Made by a program: the position numbers and the translations under genes. Of a stretch of DNA of 64,000 bases, positions 1 to 12,063 are shown one piece after another. Below the pieces are notes generated by a model. The model was not told the DNA's origin. It did not search any database and was given only the letters and a program-made list of their open reading frames with translations. Position 1 is the first letter of the stretch, and each line of letters opens with the position of its first letter. This DNA is from Chaenocephalus aceratus (taxonomy: Eukaryota; Chordata; Actinopteri; Perciformes; Channichthyidae), in NCBI GenBank assembly GCA_023974075.1, contig CM043785.1, forward strand, positions 22,943,169 to 23,007,168, given 5' to 3'.

Positions 1-119
1 TGGCAGCAGACAGCCATGCCAGGTCTGTGCTGGATCTTGGCCAAGACTGCCTTGAGATGAAGATGCTTGATTTTAGGTAGAACTGTCTGCATCACTTTCA
101 TTGTCTTTGGGTTATAGAA

Positions 120-265
120 AGATATATGTATTTTATGTTTGTGTTATGTGTTATGTGTTATGTGTTATGTGTAACGTTGCTGCCTTCTTGGCCAGGTCAG
201 CATTGCAAATGAGATTCTATCTCAATGCTTTTATCTGGTTAAATAAAGGTTAAATAAAATAAAAG
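120..265 (+). repeat. Non-LTR retroelement 3' tail (AATAAAGG-type)
   Basis: A 7-bp unit (TTATGTG) repeats about four times at 138-172 and is followed by a tail with 'TTGGCCAGGTC', a short self-complementary 'GAGAT..ATCTC'-like segment and 'GGTTAAATAAAGG'. The same tail recurs at 7170-7255 and 28585-28650, so it is a dispersed family. I recognise the pattern as a LINE/SINE 3' end frequent in teleosts, but cannot assign the clade. No coding part is attached. Confidence 0.6.
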
Positions 266-650
266 AATATGTGTTTTTTACAGAACCCTATTACAATGCT
301 GTGTTCAGTTTTTACCCTTTATATTTGTGACAAATCACTACTTGCAACAAAGTTAATATAATGAAAAAGGTGATACTTCCTGTGTTTGCTCAAGGTCGTA
401 CAGAGGACAATTTGAAATTCCAATAAATGTTCTCATCTTCAGTGCAAATCCTAAAACAAAGATCGAAAGACAACAATTTAGCTTCACAACACCACTTGCA
501 ACTGTAATAACTTTAGCTAGTCTGAATAATTTAACTCATGACCAGTTATGTCTGGGTGATGTTTATGAAGAGAGCTATAGCAAAAAGGAGTGTGTGTTCC
601 TGTTCAAGCTATTTGCTGAATAATTAAAGAACTACTCTACACTGACTTCA
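266..650. other. No recognisable feature
   Basis: AT-rich sequence with no reading frame, structured repeat or element terminus that I can identify. Confidence 0.5.
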
Positions 651-1282
651 TCAATCAATCAATCAATGTTTATTTATATAGCCCAATATCACAAATGTTA
701 CATTTGTCTCAGTGGACTTCGCAGTTTGTACAGAATATCAGTATGACAATACGACACTCTCTGTCCTTAGACCCTCACATCGTACAAGGAAAAACTTCCA
801 GAGAAACCCACAGTTTAAAGGGGAACATGGGAGAAATCTCAGGGAGAGCAACAGAGGAGGGATCCCTCTCCCAGGACGGACAGACGTGCAATAGATGCCG
901 TGTGTAAATTGAAAAGATAATACATTTGCAACATAGGTAGTCCAAATGTTTGGAAATGCATGTGTGTATAATAGGAAGATGAATCCACGAGGATATCCAT
1001 CCAGGACCTATGGGCCAGGACCACAGCCACGACTCAAGATCCAGGGCTCGCGATCCAGGACACAGGACCGCAGGATCATCCATGACTCCGGATCCCGGCG
1101 TATATAGACACCAAAAAGAAAGACATTTGGGGAAGCTGGGTTAATCGGAACATGAGAGTACACAGGTATAGACAGAGAGAAGGAAGAAGTAAGATGTCCC
1201 CCGACAAACTAAGCCTATATCAGAAAAACTAGGGGCTGAATCTAATCAGCCCTAACTATAAGCTTTATCAAAAAGGAAGGTC
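651..1282 (-). mobile_element. L2-type LINE, 5'-truncated 3' end
   Basis: On the minus strand this runs from the last codons of the reverse transcriptase ORF (the 'TTTTTGATAAAGCTTATAG' end) through the 3' untranslated region to the '...GGGCTATATAAATAAAC' tail and (TTGA)n. It matches the 3' parts at 21819-23213, 31846-37890 and 46170-46825. The short frames here are 3'-UTR shadows, not genes. Truncation lies at about 1282, as expected for incomplete target-primed reverse transcription. Confidence 0.85.
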
Positions 1283-2195
1283 AGCCATTCATCAGCCATT
1301 GGTCATTGTATCCAGGACTGGCAACATAACTCCAAAGGCACCCAGTGCAGATTAATTCAGTTAGCTGCTTCATAAACAGAGGTTAATCTTATGGAATAGG
1401 TCAAATAATTGTAGTTCCGCACGGATTCTGACAACATAAACCCACATTTTATGTTAATCACACAGTTGTAACCACACACCGGGAACTCTTCTTACCTCCT
1501 TATCAGTTGCGGGTGTAGCTCTAATTCTCTGCTTGAGTCTCTGTGAGCAACAGAACACCCCATGTGTACAGTATTTAACTAAATCACGTGAGTCCATGAA
1601 GTTTAAATACTCTGAACAGCTTGTGCAGCATAATCAAAGTGTTTTGTAATGATTACTCCGGTCCAAATAGCTTATATGTACTTCATTACCTCCAACACTA
1701 AACCCCTAAACAGCTGTTTTATTTTGAAAGGATGAATAGTCATGTGTTTTGTTGCAGTACTCTTTGGGGACGTTCAGGCAGTGTGTGAGGAGAACCTCCT
1801 GCAAGGCCAAGGAGGGATGCACACAACTGTCATATAAACAGAGAGCTAATACTAGGATGAAGGGGAAGTATAATTACAGGGTTTTTATAAAACATTAGTC
1901 AAATATTTTGATATAAACTGATGGAGAATGCTGCCCAACTATTAGAGACATTAATCAACCAGAGATCGCTTATGTATGTTTCTGCTGTTGATGCAGAACA
2001 ATCACCTAAGTAATGCTTTAAATCACAGATGTGAGGTGATTTGGAAATCAAAAACTGCAGTGATATGACATCATCATAAAGACATTATAAGATGACCGAT
2101 TGTTGCAAAATGCAAATGTTAACAAAAGTGTCACTTGGGTGTCAAACATATGTTTAAGAATCAAAGTTGAAACACCATTTGTGACCTATTTCTGA
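1283..2195. other. No recognisable feature
   Basis: About 900 bases of AT-rich DNA with no ORF worth calling and no repeat terminus that I can recognise. Confidence 0.5.
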
Positions 2196-2199
2196 TAAG

Positions 2200-2700
2200 A
2201 ATACTTTTTCTTAAGGGATTACTTTACATCTTGGGAAATATGCTTCCTTCTGAAGGAAAGTTAGATCAAAAGATTGACTGTCATTTCTCCCAGATTATGT
2301 TAGGGTGCAGCCATTTCATTTAAACTTTTTATTTTGTTGACGATAGCTATAGCCAGCAGCTAAAAGGCTTAGCTAAGCATAAAGACTGTTAACAGGTGAA
2401 ACTGCTAGCCTACGATGTCAACAGGTAACACAATTTGCCTACTACCACCTCTAAAGGTTACCTGATAACATTTTATATCAAATTTCTTGTGAAAGTTGTA
2501 AGACAATTTGCTGTTTTAAGGTGGGTAATGTACCGGATTACTCTTTGGCTCTCAGCTGTTGCTTTGCAACCTGCAAAGTCTCTAAGTTGTTTGTCGAGGA
2601 CACATGCAGCAACATTTCTGTAGTGTTTGCTGTTGTTAATGCCGCAGCTTCCAAGGTGAAAAGTGTGGCAGAGAAAGAATGGTATATGCTGCAGGGTGTC
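2200..2700. repeat. Common teleost dispersed repeat ('gctaagctaag...ataaagactg' type)
   Basis: The order of blocks (TTGGGAAATATGCTT, then AGTTAGATxAxAAGATTGA, then CCAGCAGCTAAAAGGCTTAG, then GCATAAAGACTG, then ACCTCTAAAGG) matches a repeat I know from many fish genomes and 3' UTRs. Its class is unknown to me. The short frames at 2435-2760 fall inside it and have no recognised domain. Confidence 0.5.
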
Positions 2701-2920
2701 CCTGAATGTGTCCAGAGATTTCTGAGAAACCAAGTAAAGCATCACTTATTTTCTCTTTAACAGCCATACAGTTCAAATAATAGCATTTGGGCTGCCTCCT
2801 GGTCTATATTAGACAGAAAGTATTATATAGGAATACCTCCCACAGCAGTGATGCTGGATCATTGCTGCAGACATTGGTTAGGAGGACCTGGCTCAAAGAC
2901 AGCAACTATGATGAGAGACC

Positions 2921-3213
2921 ATGCATTTCCAAGCATTTGGACTATCTATGTTGTAAATGTATTATCTTTTCAATTTACACACGGCATCTATTGCACGTCT
3001 GTCCGTCCTGGGAGAGGGATCCCTCCTCGGTTTCTTCCATTTTTCCCCATTACTTTTGGGGTTTCTTTTTAAGTTTTCCCTTGTACGAAGAGAGGGTCAA
3101 AGGACAGAGGGTGTCCTATTGTCGTATTGATATTCTGTACAAACTGTAAAGTCCACTGAGACAAATGTAACATTTGTGATATTGGGCTATATAAATAAAC
3201 ATTGATTGATTGA
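2921..3213 (+). mobile_element. L2-type LINE 3'-UTR fragment
   Basis: Homologous to the 3' UTR of the copy at 22900-23213: same 'CATTTCCAA.CATTTGGACTA' entry, same 'GAGAGGGATCCCTC' block, same tail and (TTGA)n. It is 5'-truncated and carries a small rearrangement around 3030-3075, where the 'GTTGCTCTCCCTGAGG' block is missing. It holds no coding sequence. Confidence 0.8.
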
Positions 3214-3838
3214 GACCAGACAAGGTTAAATGTAACAATAGGAATATATTATTTACAATATAAAAACATTTGTGGGGGTGTAAAATGTGCAACAGAACCA
3301 AAAAGCAGCTGTGTCCAAAATGGTGAGTAAGGGCAAGGGACTCAGTGGGAAGGTGGTGAACTTTATATCTTAACCTCCCAGGTTGGCTCATCAAGCTGAT
3401 GACCTAGATGCTGAAACACAAACAAAACAGAAGACAGAGAACCCTAAAGGTGTAAAGTTGTGGAGGGGGTCGTAACACCATTGGTTACATGTCTCTTATC
3501 CTTGACTTATTTCCCACTCATGCATCCATACAGAAGGACATCACTTAAGGCCATGTAGTTCCAACAACCAACTACTGGTGACAGGTCTTCCTTTGCTACC
3601 GCAATTTAGGAGTCACACTCTCCCAGTTAAAGTGTCATTACAAACATAAAATACACATAATTTACCTGATCAACTTAATAATTGAAACACCTTGACCTTT
3701 CATATTTTGAAGCACCCAAAACATTAGGCTACATGAGTGTTTATGTAGTTCCAACAACCAACTGCCAACACACATTATGTCGATTAGATACATATTTATT
3801 TAACTGTGAAAGTATGGGATCAGACTCAGTAATGCCAG
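3214..3838. other. No gene; one exact 21-bp direct repeat
   Basis: No coding frame or element end is recognisable. An exact 21-bp sequence beginning ATGTAGTTCC occurs at 3553-3573 and again at 3743-3763. The segment ends in the CAG target duplication of the next element. Confidence 0.5.
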
Positions 3839-5953
3839 AGGCCTGTACTACGAAGCCGGATGTTCGCTTAGCAGGCTAACTTCAGGGAAAACTTGGGGTT
3901 TCCGGTCATACGACGCTGGTTCTCTTTTTAGCACGTTAGATCTCCATGGTAACTTATGCTGAGCGGGTAACCTGGGGGGCATACTACGAAGCAGGATTTT
4001 CGTTTAGCAAGATAACTTCTGGGATTTCCGGTACTACGAAGCTGGTTTACTTTTTAGCGGGCTAGATCTCCATGGTGACTTATCCTGGAACCTAGTCTGT
4101 GCTCCGAAGCAGGATATGTTCCAGGATAAGAGATCAACTCAGCGAAAGCACCACGCCTGCTGACCAATCAGAGCTCAGTGTGCGGAGGAAATACAGTTTT
4201 TAACTGCGGTTGCAGGAAAGACGGCCGGCCAAAATCACCGACTGTGTGAACGTGAAAATGAATAGAATATCACCTCCCATCTTCAGAGCAATCGGACTAT
4301 TATAACTATCATTATACTATTATGTTAAGAAAGCTTAATTAAATATCTGCCACAACATAAGTAACCAGATTAAAGTAACATTACGTAGCCTACAGTCCGC
4401 GGCACTGTGAGTGCAGACGTTGATGTGTCCCATTATCATTCATATCACATCATATCACATGCATCATAATGTCCTTATCTGAGTCAGCCGAGCCGTATCT
4501 GGCCATGCAACACTCACAGTGTCACATGCTGTATGCAGAAGTATTATTTTAAGCAACACATTAAGTTGACGAAACCCTCGAGTCAAATGTAATTAAAGTC
4601 AGATCCACTCATGTCTTGGACGGGGCAGTGATATCATAAACCTGTTAATGTACGCATTCAAACACTTGTTCTTTTACCAGAGCGTATTCACCTTGCAGGT
4701 GCAACTATGTGGCTTTGATCCTGGATAAAGTGTTTATGTCATGGATGTTTAAAGTTTAACTTCTTCATATTTGACTAATATTATAGGCCTAGTTGACTTT
4801 TCATTCTGGAAGTATGACGCTGCGCTGTCAGTGCGCTTCTCCATGTTTGTGATTGGTCGAATGCTCCAGATACCACCCCTTTTATGTGAACGCGCACCTA
4901 ACTAGATAGGACACGGCTGGCTTGAGCGAACGAGTTGATAGCCAGCGTTGTAGGACAGTTTAGCGAGAGCGGCTTTGTTTTGGATTAAGTCAACCGGATA
5001 ACTCAAAACATATCCAGGATAGGTTGAACTAGAGTATACCCCCCTGCTCCGGAGCAGGTTAGGTTGCAGGCTAAGAGATAAACTCAGTGAAAGCACTGCC
5101 TGCTGACCAATCAGAGCTCCGTGTGCGGAGTTTAAAGCTATCAAGTAATATTACAGGATAGAGGAAATACAGAAAAACTACAGTTGCAGGAAAGACGGCC
5201 GGCAAAAATCTGTGTGAACGTGAACGTGAAAATTAATAGAATATCACCTCCAATCTTCAGAGCAATCTGACTATTATAACATTAGCGTTAAGAAAGCTTA
5301 CTTAAATATCTGCCACAACATAAGTAACCGGATCAAAGTAACATTACGTACAGTCCGCGCCACTATGAGTGCAGACGTCGATGTGTCCCATTATCAGAAT
5401 CACATCATATCACATCATAATGTATCATATATTTCCTTATCTGCGTCAGCTTCTTGGGCCGTATCCGTGCAACACTCACAGTGTCACATAAGCAGAAGTA
5501 TTATTTTAAGCAACACATTAAGTTGACGAAACACTCGAGTCAAATGTAATTAAAGTCAGATCCACTCGTGTCTTAGATGGGGCAGTGATATCATAAACCT
5601 GTTAATGTACGCATTCAAACACTTTTTCTTTTACCAGCTGTATTCACCTTGCAGGTGCAGCTATGTGGCTTTGATCCTGGATAAAGTGTTTAAGTTATGG
5701 ATGTTTGTATGACGCCAGCCGTGTCCTATCTAGTCAGTACGCTTGTCCATGTTTGTGATTGGTCGAATGCTCCAAATACCACCCCTTTCATGTGAACGCG
5801 CACCTAACTAGATAGGACACGGCTGGCTTGAGCGATCCACTTGATAACCCGCGTCGTAGGACCGTTTAGCGAGAGCACGTATGTTTTGGATTAGGCCAAC
5901 CGGCTAACTCAAACATATCCAGGTTAGGTTTTCCGGCTTCGTAGTACAGGCCT
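3839..5953. mobile_element. Harbinger-like non-autonomous DNA transposon
   Basis: The ends are inverted copies of AGGCCTGTACTACGAAGCCG, flanked by CAG on both sides (3836-3838 and 5954-5956). Three-base CWG duplications are known for zebrafish Harbinger elements, which is my reason for the family call; no transposase is present to confirm it. The interior is a tandem duplication: 4101-5044 repeats as 5045-5953 (offset about 944 bp), including the shared block GACCAATCAGAGCTC and 'CTAGATAGGACACGGC'. The terminal motif TACTACGAAGC also recurs internally at about 3982 and 4031. Confidence 0.6.
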
Positions 5954-6124
5954 CAGGTGAACTTGATCATGATATCTTTCTTTCATGTATAGTTGACATG
6001 TGCAGATACCCTAAAGACTCTCTGCACAGGCTTGTGCAATTTCAGAAAAATCATACCCACCTCCTGGAATTGACATGTGATGTGTTGAAATGCCAGAGAG
6101 GTGCAAGGCTTCCATCGCTTGTTC

Positions 6125-6604
6125 AATTAAATTAAATTCAAGTTTATTTATATAGCCCAATATCACAAATCATATTTGTCTGAGAGGGCTTCACAAATCA
6201 ACAAACACAATTGACAATGTAAAAGCAATCTAAAACAATGTAAAAATAACAAACATATCTTACAAGATAAATGTGAAAATACCAATGAAAAAGGTACATA
6301 ACACAATGACACAAATACAGTTAGAGTACAATCATTAAAATTCCATATAACGAAGGGTCCATGAGGATGTTTAAAAGGGGGTTTAAAACCAGTTCTAACT
6401 GTACGCTGTACCAAGGAGGGAAGTATTCAGCCTACTCTTAAATGTGTGGACACTGTATGCCTCCCTAATCGACACTGGAAGTTGGTTCCAGAGGAACGGA
6501 GCTTGGTAGCCGAACCTGATCTTATTTTGTGGACTCTGTGAACCACCAACAGACCTGCACTTTGGGATCTTAATGTTCTGAAGGGTTAGGAATAAAGTAG
6601 TCAA
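6125..6604 (-). mobile_element. LINE 3' end, second L2-like subfamily
   Basis: The minus strand encodes a 69-residue C-terminal piece (6395-6604) with the 'YQAPFLWNQLPVSIR' and 'TFKSRL' signatures. These match the C-terminus of the L2 reverse transcriptase ORFs elsewhere in the window, where the equivalent is 'YQAPHLWNQ'. It is followed by a 3' UTR and a tail containing 'GATATTGGGCTATATAAATA'. The UTR differs from the main L2 family here, so this is a separate subfamily. 5'-truncated. Confidence 0.7.
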
Positions 6605-6811
6605 AGCCTTCTCATCCCACTCTGGGAATGAATGTGCACAGAGGGGAAACTATGGCAAGAGAAATGCAGGAAAATCCCCCGATCGACAAAGAAATTACCA
6701 TTTGTTGTGATGGTAACATTGAATTATGAATTATATGAAGGTCAAACCATGAATATCATTCAATTTCTGGAATGTCTACACTCCAATTGCTGATTAACAA
6801 TCACTATTTTC

Positions 6812-7325
6812 TAGTGATGTAACGATACCAAAAACTCACGGTACGATAATATCGCGATTAAAAAGTCCGTGGTACGATATTTATCGCAATATTGAAAAAT
6901 AAAGAAAAAAATTAGTTTTTTCTCTTGCTTGGTACTGATGTTGCTGGGACAGAGAGATATGCTTTGGCCATGGGTAACAGCAGTGGGTAAAACTGTGCAT
7001 TGTCTCTCCACCACTTCAAAAACAATACAGTTTTTGCCAAGAAGGTGAGGCTTATTGACAGGGCGAGATATAAATATACTGTTGGTACTTGTCAATGTCT
7101 CTAGGTATGTACATGTAGCCCTCTAATATGATGTCCTTTATTGTTATCTGTTGTTTTATGTTCATGTTGTAACCTACTTGCTGCCATGTTGGACAGGTCT
7201 CCCTTGAAAAAGAGATTGATGATCTCAATGGGACCATCTGGTTGAATAAAGGTATATTTTGTCAGTCTCACGACGGTATTGACACATTTATTTACCGCGA
7301 TATTCGATATATCGTTACATCCCTA
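6812..7325. mobile_element. hAT MITE with exact 8-bp target duplication
   Basis: The ends TAGTGATGTAACGATAC and its imperfect inverse (...ATATCGTTACATCCCTA) are typical hAT termini. The flanks are identical octamers, CTATTTTC at 6804-6811 and 7326-7333. The interior has no transposase and includes a captured or nested non-LTR tail at 7170-7255. Length is 514 bp. Confidence 0.85.
7170..7255 (+). repeat. Non-LTR retroelement 3' tail nested in hAT MITE
   Basis: Carries GGACAGGTCTCCCTTG, GAAAAAGAGAT...ATCTCAATGGGACC and GGTTGAATAAAGG, as at 120-265 and 28585-28650. It lies entirely within the 6812-7325 hAT element. Confidence 0.6.
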
Positions 7326-7355
7326 CTATTTTCAAATGTGTTATGCAATATGACA

Positions 7356-9207
7356 TAGGCCTGCTCGATTATGGCAAAAATCATAATCACGATTATTTTT
7401 GGTCAATAGTGATATCACAATTATTAAGGCGATACACGGCAGGCAAAAACATCGTTTTTCAAGTACTGGTCAATTTTGAGATGTTGTGCTATTTTGATTC
7501 TATAACATGTTTTCTTTCAGGCTTTTGGAAGGAAAACGTACAAAATACACATTTAAGTGTTTATTTGACTATAGTTTGTCTATTTGCGTCTGTAGATTTC
7601 TCCTAAATTCACCAAAAGTTAGCATTCTAACGTAACATAAAGTACCGCGACCGCTGTGTGCACCATGTCAACAGAGATATCGCTGGAAAGCTCCGTCTCT
7701 CCTGCACAATCTCATCAGATCCAAATATGGTCATTTCCTTTGTATCAGCAACCAATCGTGAAAGCACAAAGGGGTCTTAAACCAAGAAACAAAATCTCAT
7801 TGGCTGGTGTCAGTTTCTGACAACGTGTTTCGTTCAGATGCGTCACGTGGTGTGCTAAAACACTTCCTGGTTAGCTTTCCGCTAGAAATTGAAATCTCAA
7901 AATGGCAAAAGAACGGCGAAAAAAACGTTAACAGAGAAGGCGACAACAATTGTCACTTGCACGAAGCAAGGTTATACAAAAAACAAATGACCCCGAACAT
8001 GAAATACCTTCACGGAGTGCGTCGATGTGCAAGCTGTCATCCAAAGAACAGGAGGGTTTAGCTAGCGCATCAGTGCAATCTTTAAAGGTCGTTTTCTCAA
8101 AATGAGTTTTTTCTCCTACTCTGTGTTCGAAATGTCCACTTCAGTAGCACGTAGAGACACCACACCTTCCAGTTATATTCCTATCAATATTATGAAGGCT
8201 TTTACAGAAGGGTTTGTTCATATATCATTCATAGCCTGAATTATACAACATTGTATACCTAAAAACATGGCGAAAATTGATATTTTAGGGCTGTTGACAG
8301 TATTTTCTGATTTATGGAGTGATAACAAGAGATATCCAATATCCCTAATGTAAAAGCCTTAGATACTAATATGACTAAAAAATGAAACAATAATTTTGAA
8401 CCTGGCTTTATCCAAAGTTCAGATTTCGATTCCTGAAATGTGTTAAAATATGTGCATATTTAATGAGATAATGGCTCATTTGCATATTTAAACATGCTAT
8501 TTCAGAAAACTTGTAATACAAAAAACAATTGCCTTATTGTAAGTAATTAACTGGAGAAATATCTAGCTGATAAAAAAAAAATTACCCTATTCACCTGGGG
8601 TGTCTCGCCTTAAATATGATTATTCTTTGACTTTGAAAAAATCCTTTTAACGAACTTTAAAAATAATAATTTGAACAGTATCTTTTTAACAGTTTATTAC
8701 CTGTAACTAGTTTCTTAAACCCCTGGTTGCTAACCGTGCTAACTGGGCACATTAGTCTTTAGCTATGTAGAATGTGATGGCCTCTGATATATATTTGTGT
8801 CTTTGCGAGCTGGTTGAGTAGGAGTTGCACTGTAAAGCGTGTCCTTAATTGATGACTATGATGTGGTGGAGGAAGTCAAGGGGGCACGCTTGCGAACTGT
8901 CAACGGGGGGGGGAGGAGCCACCTGTGATTCTAGAACACACAGGTGGCCAGTCCGCCCCTGCTGCACTGCACTTTTTTTTGTTCCCCGTCATACTCCTTA
9001 AACCCAAAGTATTTCCAAACAGCGGAATTGGTTTTACCTTTCTTGTTGACGAGTTGCTCTTGTTCTGCCATCTTCGCTCGCGCTGAACTCACACAATTAT
9101 TGTAACTCACAACCTGGCGGAGAGGGCTTTTAGGGAGGAACCACAGCGCACGCAGCAAAATAATCGTTTTATTTCGAGATTAAAATACGATTAATTGCAC
9201 AGCCCTA
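7356..9207 (-). mobile_element. hAT transposon remnant with BED-finger gene start
   Basis: The right end reads inward on the minus strand as TAGGGCTGTGCAATTAATCG, a hAT-type terminus; the left end is TAGGCCTGCTCGATTATGG. The flanks are near-identical octamers, ATATGACA (7348-7355) and ATAAGACA (9208-9215). Its only recognisable coding sequence is the BED-finger start near the right end. The 1.85-kb length suggests an internally deleted copy. Blocks near 8900-8960 recur in the 10683-11365 element. Confidence 0.75.
8931..9073 (-). pseudogene. hAT transposase N-terminus (BED zinc finger), truncated
   Basis: From a methionine at 9073 the frame reads MAEQEQLVNKKGKTNSAVWK followed by YFGF and a first cysteine ('VQC'). 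This is the start of a BED-type zinc finger as found at the N-terminus of hAT transposases. The second half of the finger (C, H, H) is lost: after 'VQC' the sequence departs from the domain and stops within about 15 residues. Only about 45 residues of an expected 600 or more remain. Confidence 0.65.
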
Positions 9208-9215
9208 ATAAGACA

Positions 9216-10203
9216 TTTAAGGATAGATAAATACAGTATAATCAAGCTGTACATATCAACTGCCATGTAGGTTACCATCAATACCAATAAGCAGAACCAA
9301 TGTGTATCTCATCCCAAGGAATCTCAGTGAGTTCTGTTGAGACATTGGGAGGCGGTTGATGTTGAACTGATATGGCTATCTTCTTCTGGATTTCCTGTCC
9401 AGCCACTGAGGCACCAGGCAGCAGGGCTCCTTCTTAACAGAGATAACCATTTGGCAGTAGGTATCTGCGATGAGATGATAATGTACACAACCCTGTGTAT
9501 ACTGTCGCAGCAAGTTTCCAAAAATGTGACATACTGTAAACTACTCATTAGCTGATTTAAAGTAGTAGAAAAAGAAATAGAGATTAAGAGGCAGATGCTC
9601 CTTCAGCACACGTTGGGCACATGGACCACCATCTGGTGTACCAAATGCATGAAAAAGGCCTGCCTTTTGACTAGAAGCCCAAAACGTTATCAGCCATCTG
9701 ATTGGCTGTTGTAGGTGGATGGTCAATGAGGGCCTTAAAGGAAAGCTAAACCGTTTTCTCCAGGTGTTAAGTGCTACACCTGGAGCAGCTCTAATATAAC
9801 CATCATAAAAACTGTTTCTTTGCCAATTAGATGGTTAAAATAATCCATGGTTCATGTTTCTATAGTGTCTTTGACCTCTTAATCTAAAGCAAATCTAAGT
9901 TTAGACCCGCCCCCGTTTCTGCCTGTGTACCAGGAAGTGAGATGCACTGTTTATTCCTTTGGGACGATGACTCAGTAGCAGTAGCACTGTGTAGATTTTG
10001 AGCTTTGAGATTGTAGTTATTTGGAATAATTTAGACATTGATTGACCGACTTGGCCACGATTTCCAAAGAGCACTGACTCTTATATGATACCTTGGTGAG
10101 TCACATGTGAAAATACGGATGTTCAATATGTATTTTAATGAAATTATCGATGCTAAATTATCCGCGGCTAGCCGTTGCGCATTAGCCTAACAGCGTGTAT
10201 CAT
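9216..10203. other. No recognisable feature
   Basis: About 1 kb without a gene or element end that I can identify. Short frames at 9324-9555 on both strands overlap each other and have no domain. Confidence 0.5.
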
Positions 10204-12040
10204 GGCCCTTTCACACCAACGCAGTTCCCGTTCTAGCTCGTGCTAGAGCTTTTCTGGTTCGGAACCGGTTCTTCTTTTCAGCCCCCGTTTTGTTCACACA
10301 GCCCAGAGCCCGACTGGTGCTGCCACTGCTGCGTTATGACGTCACCGTTTACATTGCTGATTTTCACCCCAACGGCGCTCACTACAAAAACAATGGGGGA
10401 CTGCGTCGGGTTGATGATCGTGTTGCTTTTAATCATACGAAGCCAGATTAAATTAAATAAGGACTTCTCCAACCTTATACTTTTCTCCAGAGTGCCTTGG
10501 TTCATTGTTTATTAATGTGTTTCAGCGGCATTTACCGACTGCTGCAGTGCTGGCTGCTCTTCCACAGGAGTTTATTCTCCCGTTAACTCACAGCAGCGGC
10601 CGCTGTAAAGTATTCACTGTCCGACTGTCACACAAGCAGCTGATACATATCCCCAATTCCCCATAAGTGAATGTGTGTCAGTTAGGGATGGGTATCGTTT
10701 GAAATTTATCGATTCCGGTTCTGCTTATCGATTCCGGTTTTTATCGATGCCCCGTTTCGATTCCAAAATTGTAAAAGAAAGAGGTCAAACGTTTAGATAA
10801 CAAAAATATCTTTATTTTTTTAAGCTTTAACTGACATTGTATTGCACAATAGCTGTGCTTTATTTTAACTGAGCTATGCCTGTGGCAAGCTATTAACAGG
10901 CATTACACTGTGCCTTGTCTTTTTATTTTTTAGTGTAGTGGAGCATCACTTTAGACCGTTTACCGCGATCCATCTTTGGTGTTATGAAGTGACTGTCTAC
11001 GGGAGGGCGGGGGAGCCTCGCTGCGGGGTAACTGTGGACCTCTGTCGCCGCAACTTACATGATGCCGTTTAAAAAAATGAAGGGTGGTGCCGGCCGTCAG
11101 CGTACCGTCAACGGCCCGCTGACGACCGGCTGTTCTGTGATTCTCCAGAACACACAGATGGCCAGTCCTCCCTTACCCTGGCTGTATTTCACCGGGTCAC
11201 CGCGGCGCAGACGGATCCGCGGTGCAGACGGACCCGGTGGAATACAGGGTATACAGGGTCTACCGCGTTAAGCAGAACCAAAATTGTGTATTTTGTATGG
11301 GTACCCGGTACCCGGCATTTTCTTATCGGTTCTCATATGGAACCGAGTTTCGGTTTCCAACCCTAGTGTCAGTCTGAATTGACGCTGTTTGGCATCACAA
11401 CACTGTTAAGTTTCTCTGGTATAAAATGGGTGATGTTAGCATAGCAACCGAAGCTAAACTGACTATAACTTGACTACTTGTTGCTATCCTATTGTGGCAT
11501 AAGCCGTTTTCTACAGACACATTTTACCGGCGTATCTTTCATTATGATTCTACTTGTGATAGTCGGACATGACAACCTGTGCAGCCCATGTATTGATTCC
11601 ATCCGATAGCTGCTATAATACAAAACAAAACGTCTGCCTGCTCTCCACAATGATCAATAACGGCGAACGGATGGTCAAAGTAAGGCACAAATAAACAGAT
11701 TCACACAAAGCCTGGTTAGTGTTGCCTGACTTTATAAAGTGTGTTTTTTTTTTTACAAGTGTGTGGTTGCGTTCTAGTCACTTTGCTCAGCACTACTGCT
11801 TGTTACAACCTTCATTTGCCGTACTCGCCTTTAACTGTTAGCTCAGGTTAATCTCGCACCCCTCCGACGTAAGCGTGACGTATGCGGTTCTTGCTTCTAG
11901 ACCGACAATTTGTTGGTGCTTGGAACAAACCGGATTCCGAAGCTTAGAGTCGGCTCCGCTGCGGTGTGAACAGGAAAAACCGGTGCTTTTCAGGCTCTAG
12001 CTCCGAACCGGCCCTGGAACCGTGTTGGTGTGAAAGGGGC
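10204..12040. mobile_element. DNA transposon with GCCCTTTCACACCAAC ends
   Basis: The left end (GGCCCTTTCACACCAACG...) and right end (...CGTGTTGGTGTGAAAGGGGC) are inverted repeats extending about 90 bp imperfectly, with GGTTCCGAACCGG-like blocks in both arms. The flanks share only ATCA, so the target duplication is unclear and the superfamily is left open. A hAT element is nested at 10683-11365. No transposase survives. Confidence 0.6.
10683..11365. mobile_element. hAT MITE nested in 10204-12040, exact 8-bp duplication
   Basis: The ends are TAGGGATGGGTATCG and, at the right, ...GGTTTCCAACCCTA. The flanks are identical octamers, GTGTCAGT (10675-10682 and 11366-11373). The interior carries decayed sequence shared with the 7356-9207 element (the TTCT.GAACACACAG.TGGCC block), suggesting descent from related hAT elements. 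Confidence 0.85.
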
Positions 12041-12063
12041 ATCAGTGTTGCTTGCTTTAATGC

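Noticed and set aside
775..1083. Recurrent 75-105 codon frames with 'HLPIIHTCISKHLDYLCCKC'
   Set aside because: They recur in every L2 3' UTR copy in overlapping frames and carry different lesions; they are untranslated-region shadows.
3553..3763. Exact 21-bp direct repeat as a target-site duplication
   Set aside because: The 170-bp segment between the copies has no inverted or terminal structure, and 21 bp is not a usual duplication length.
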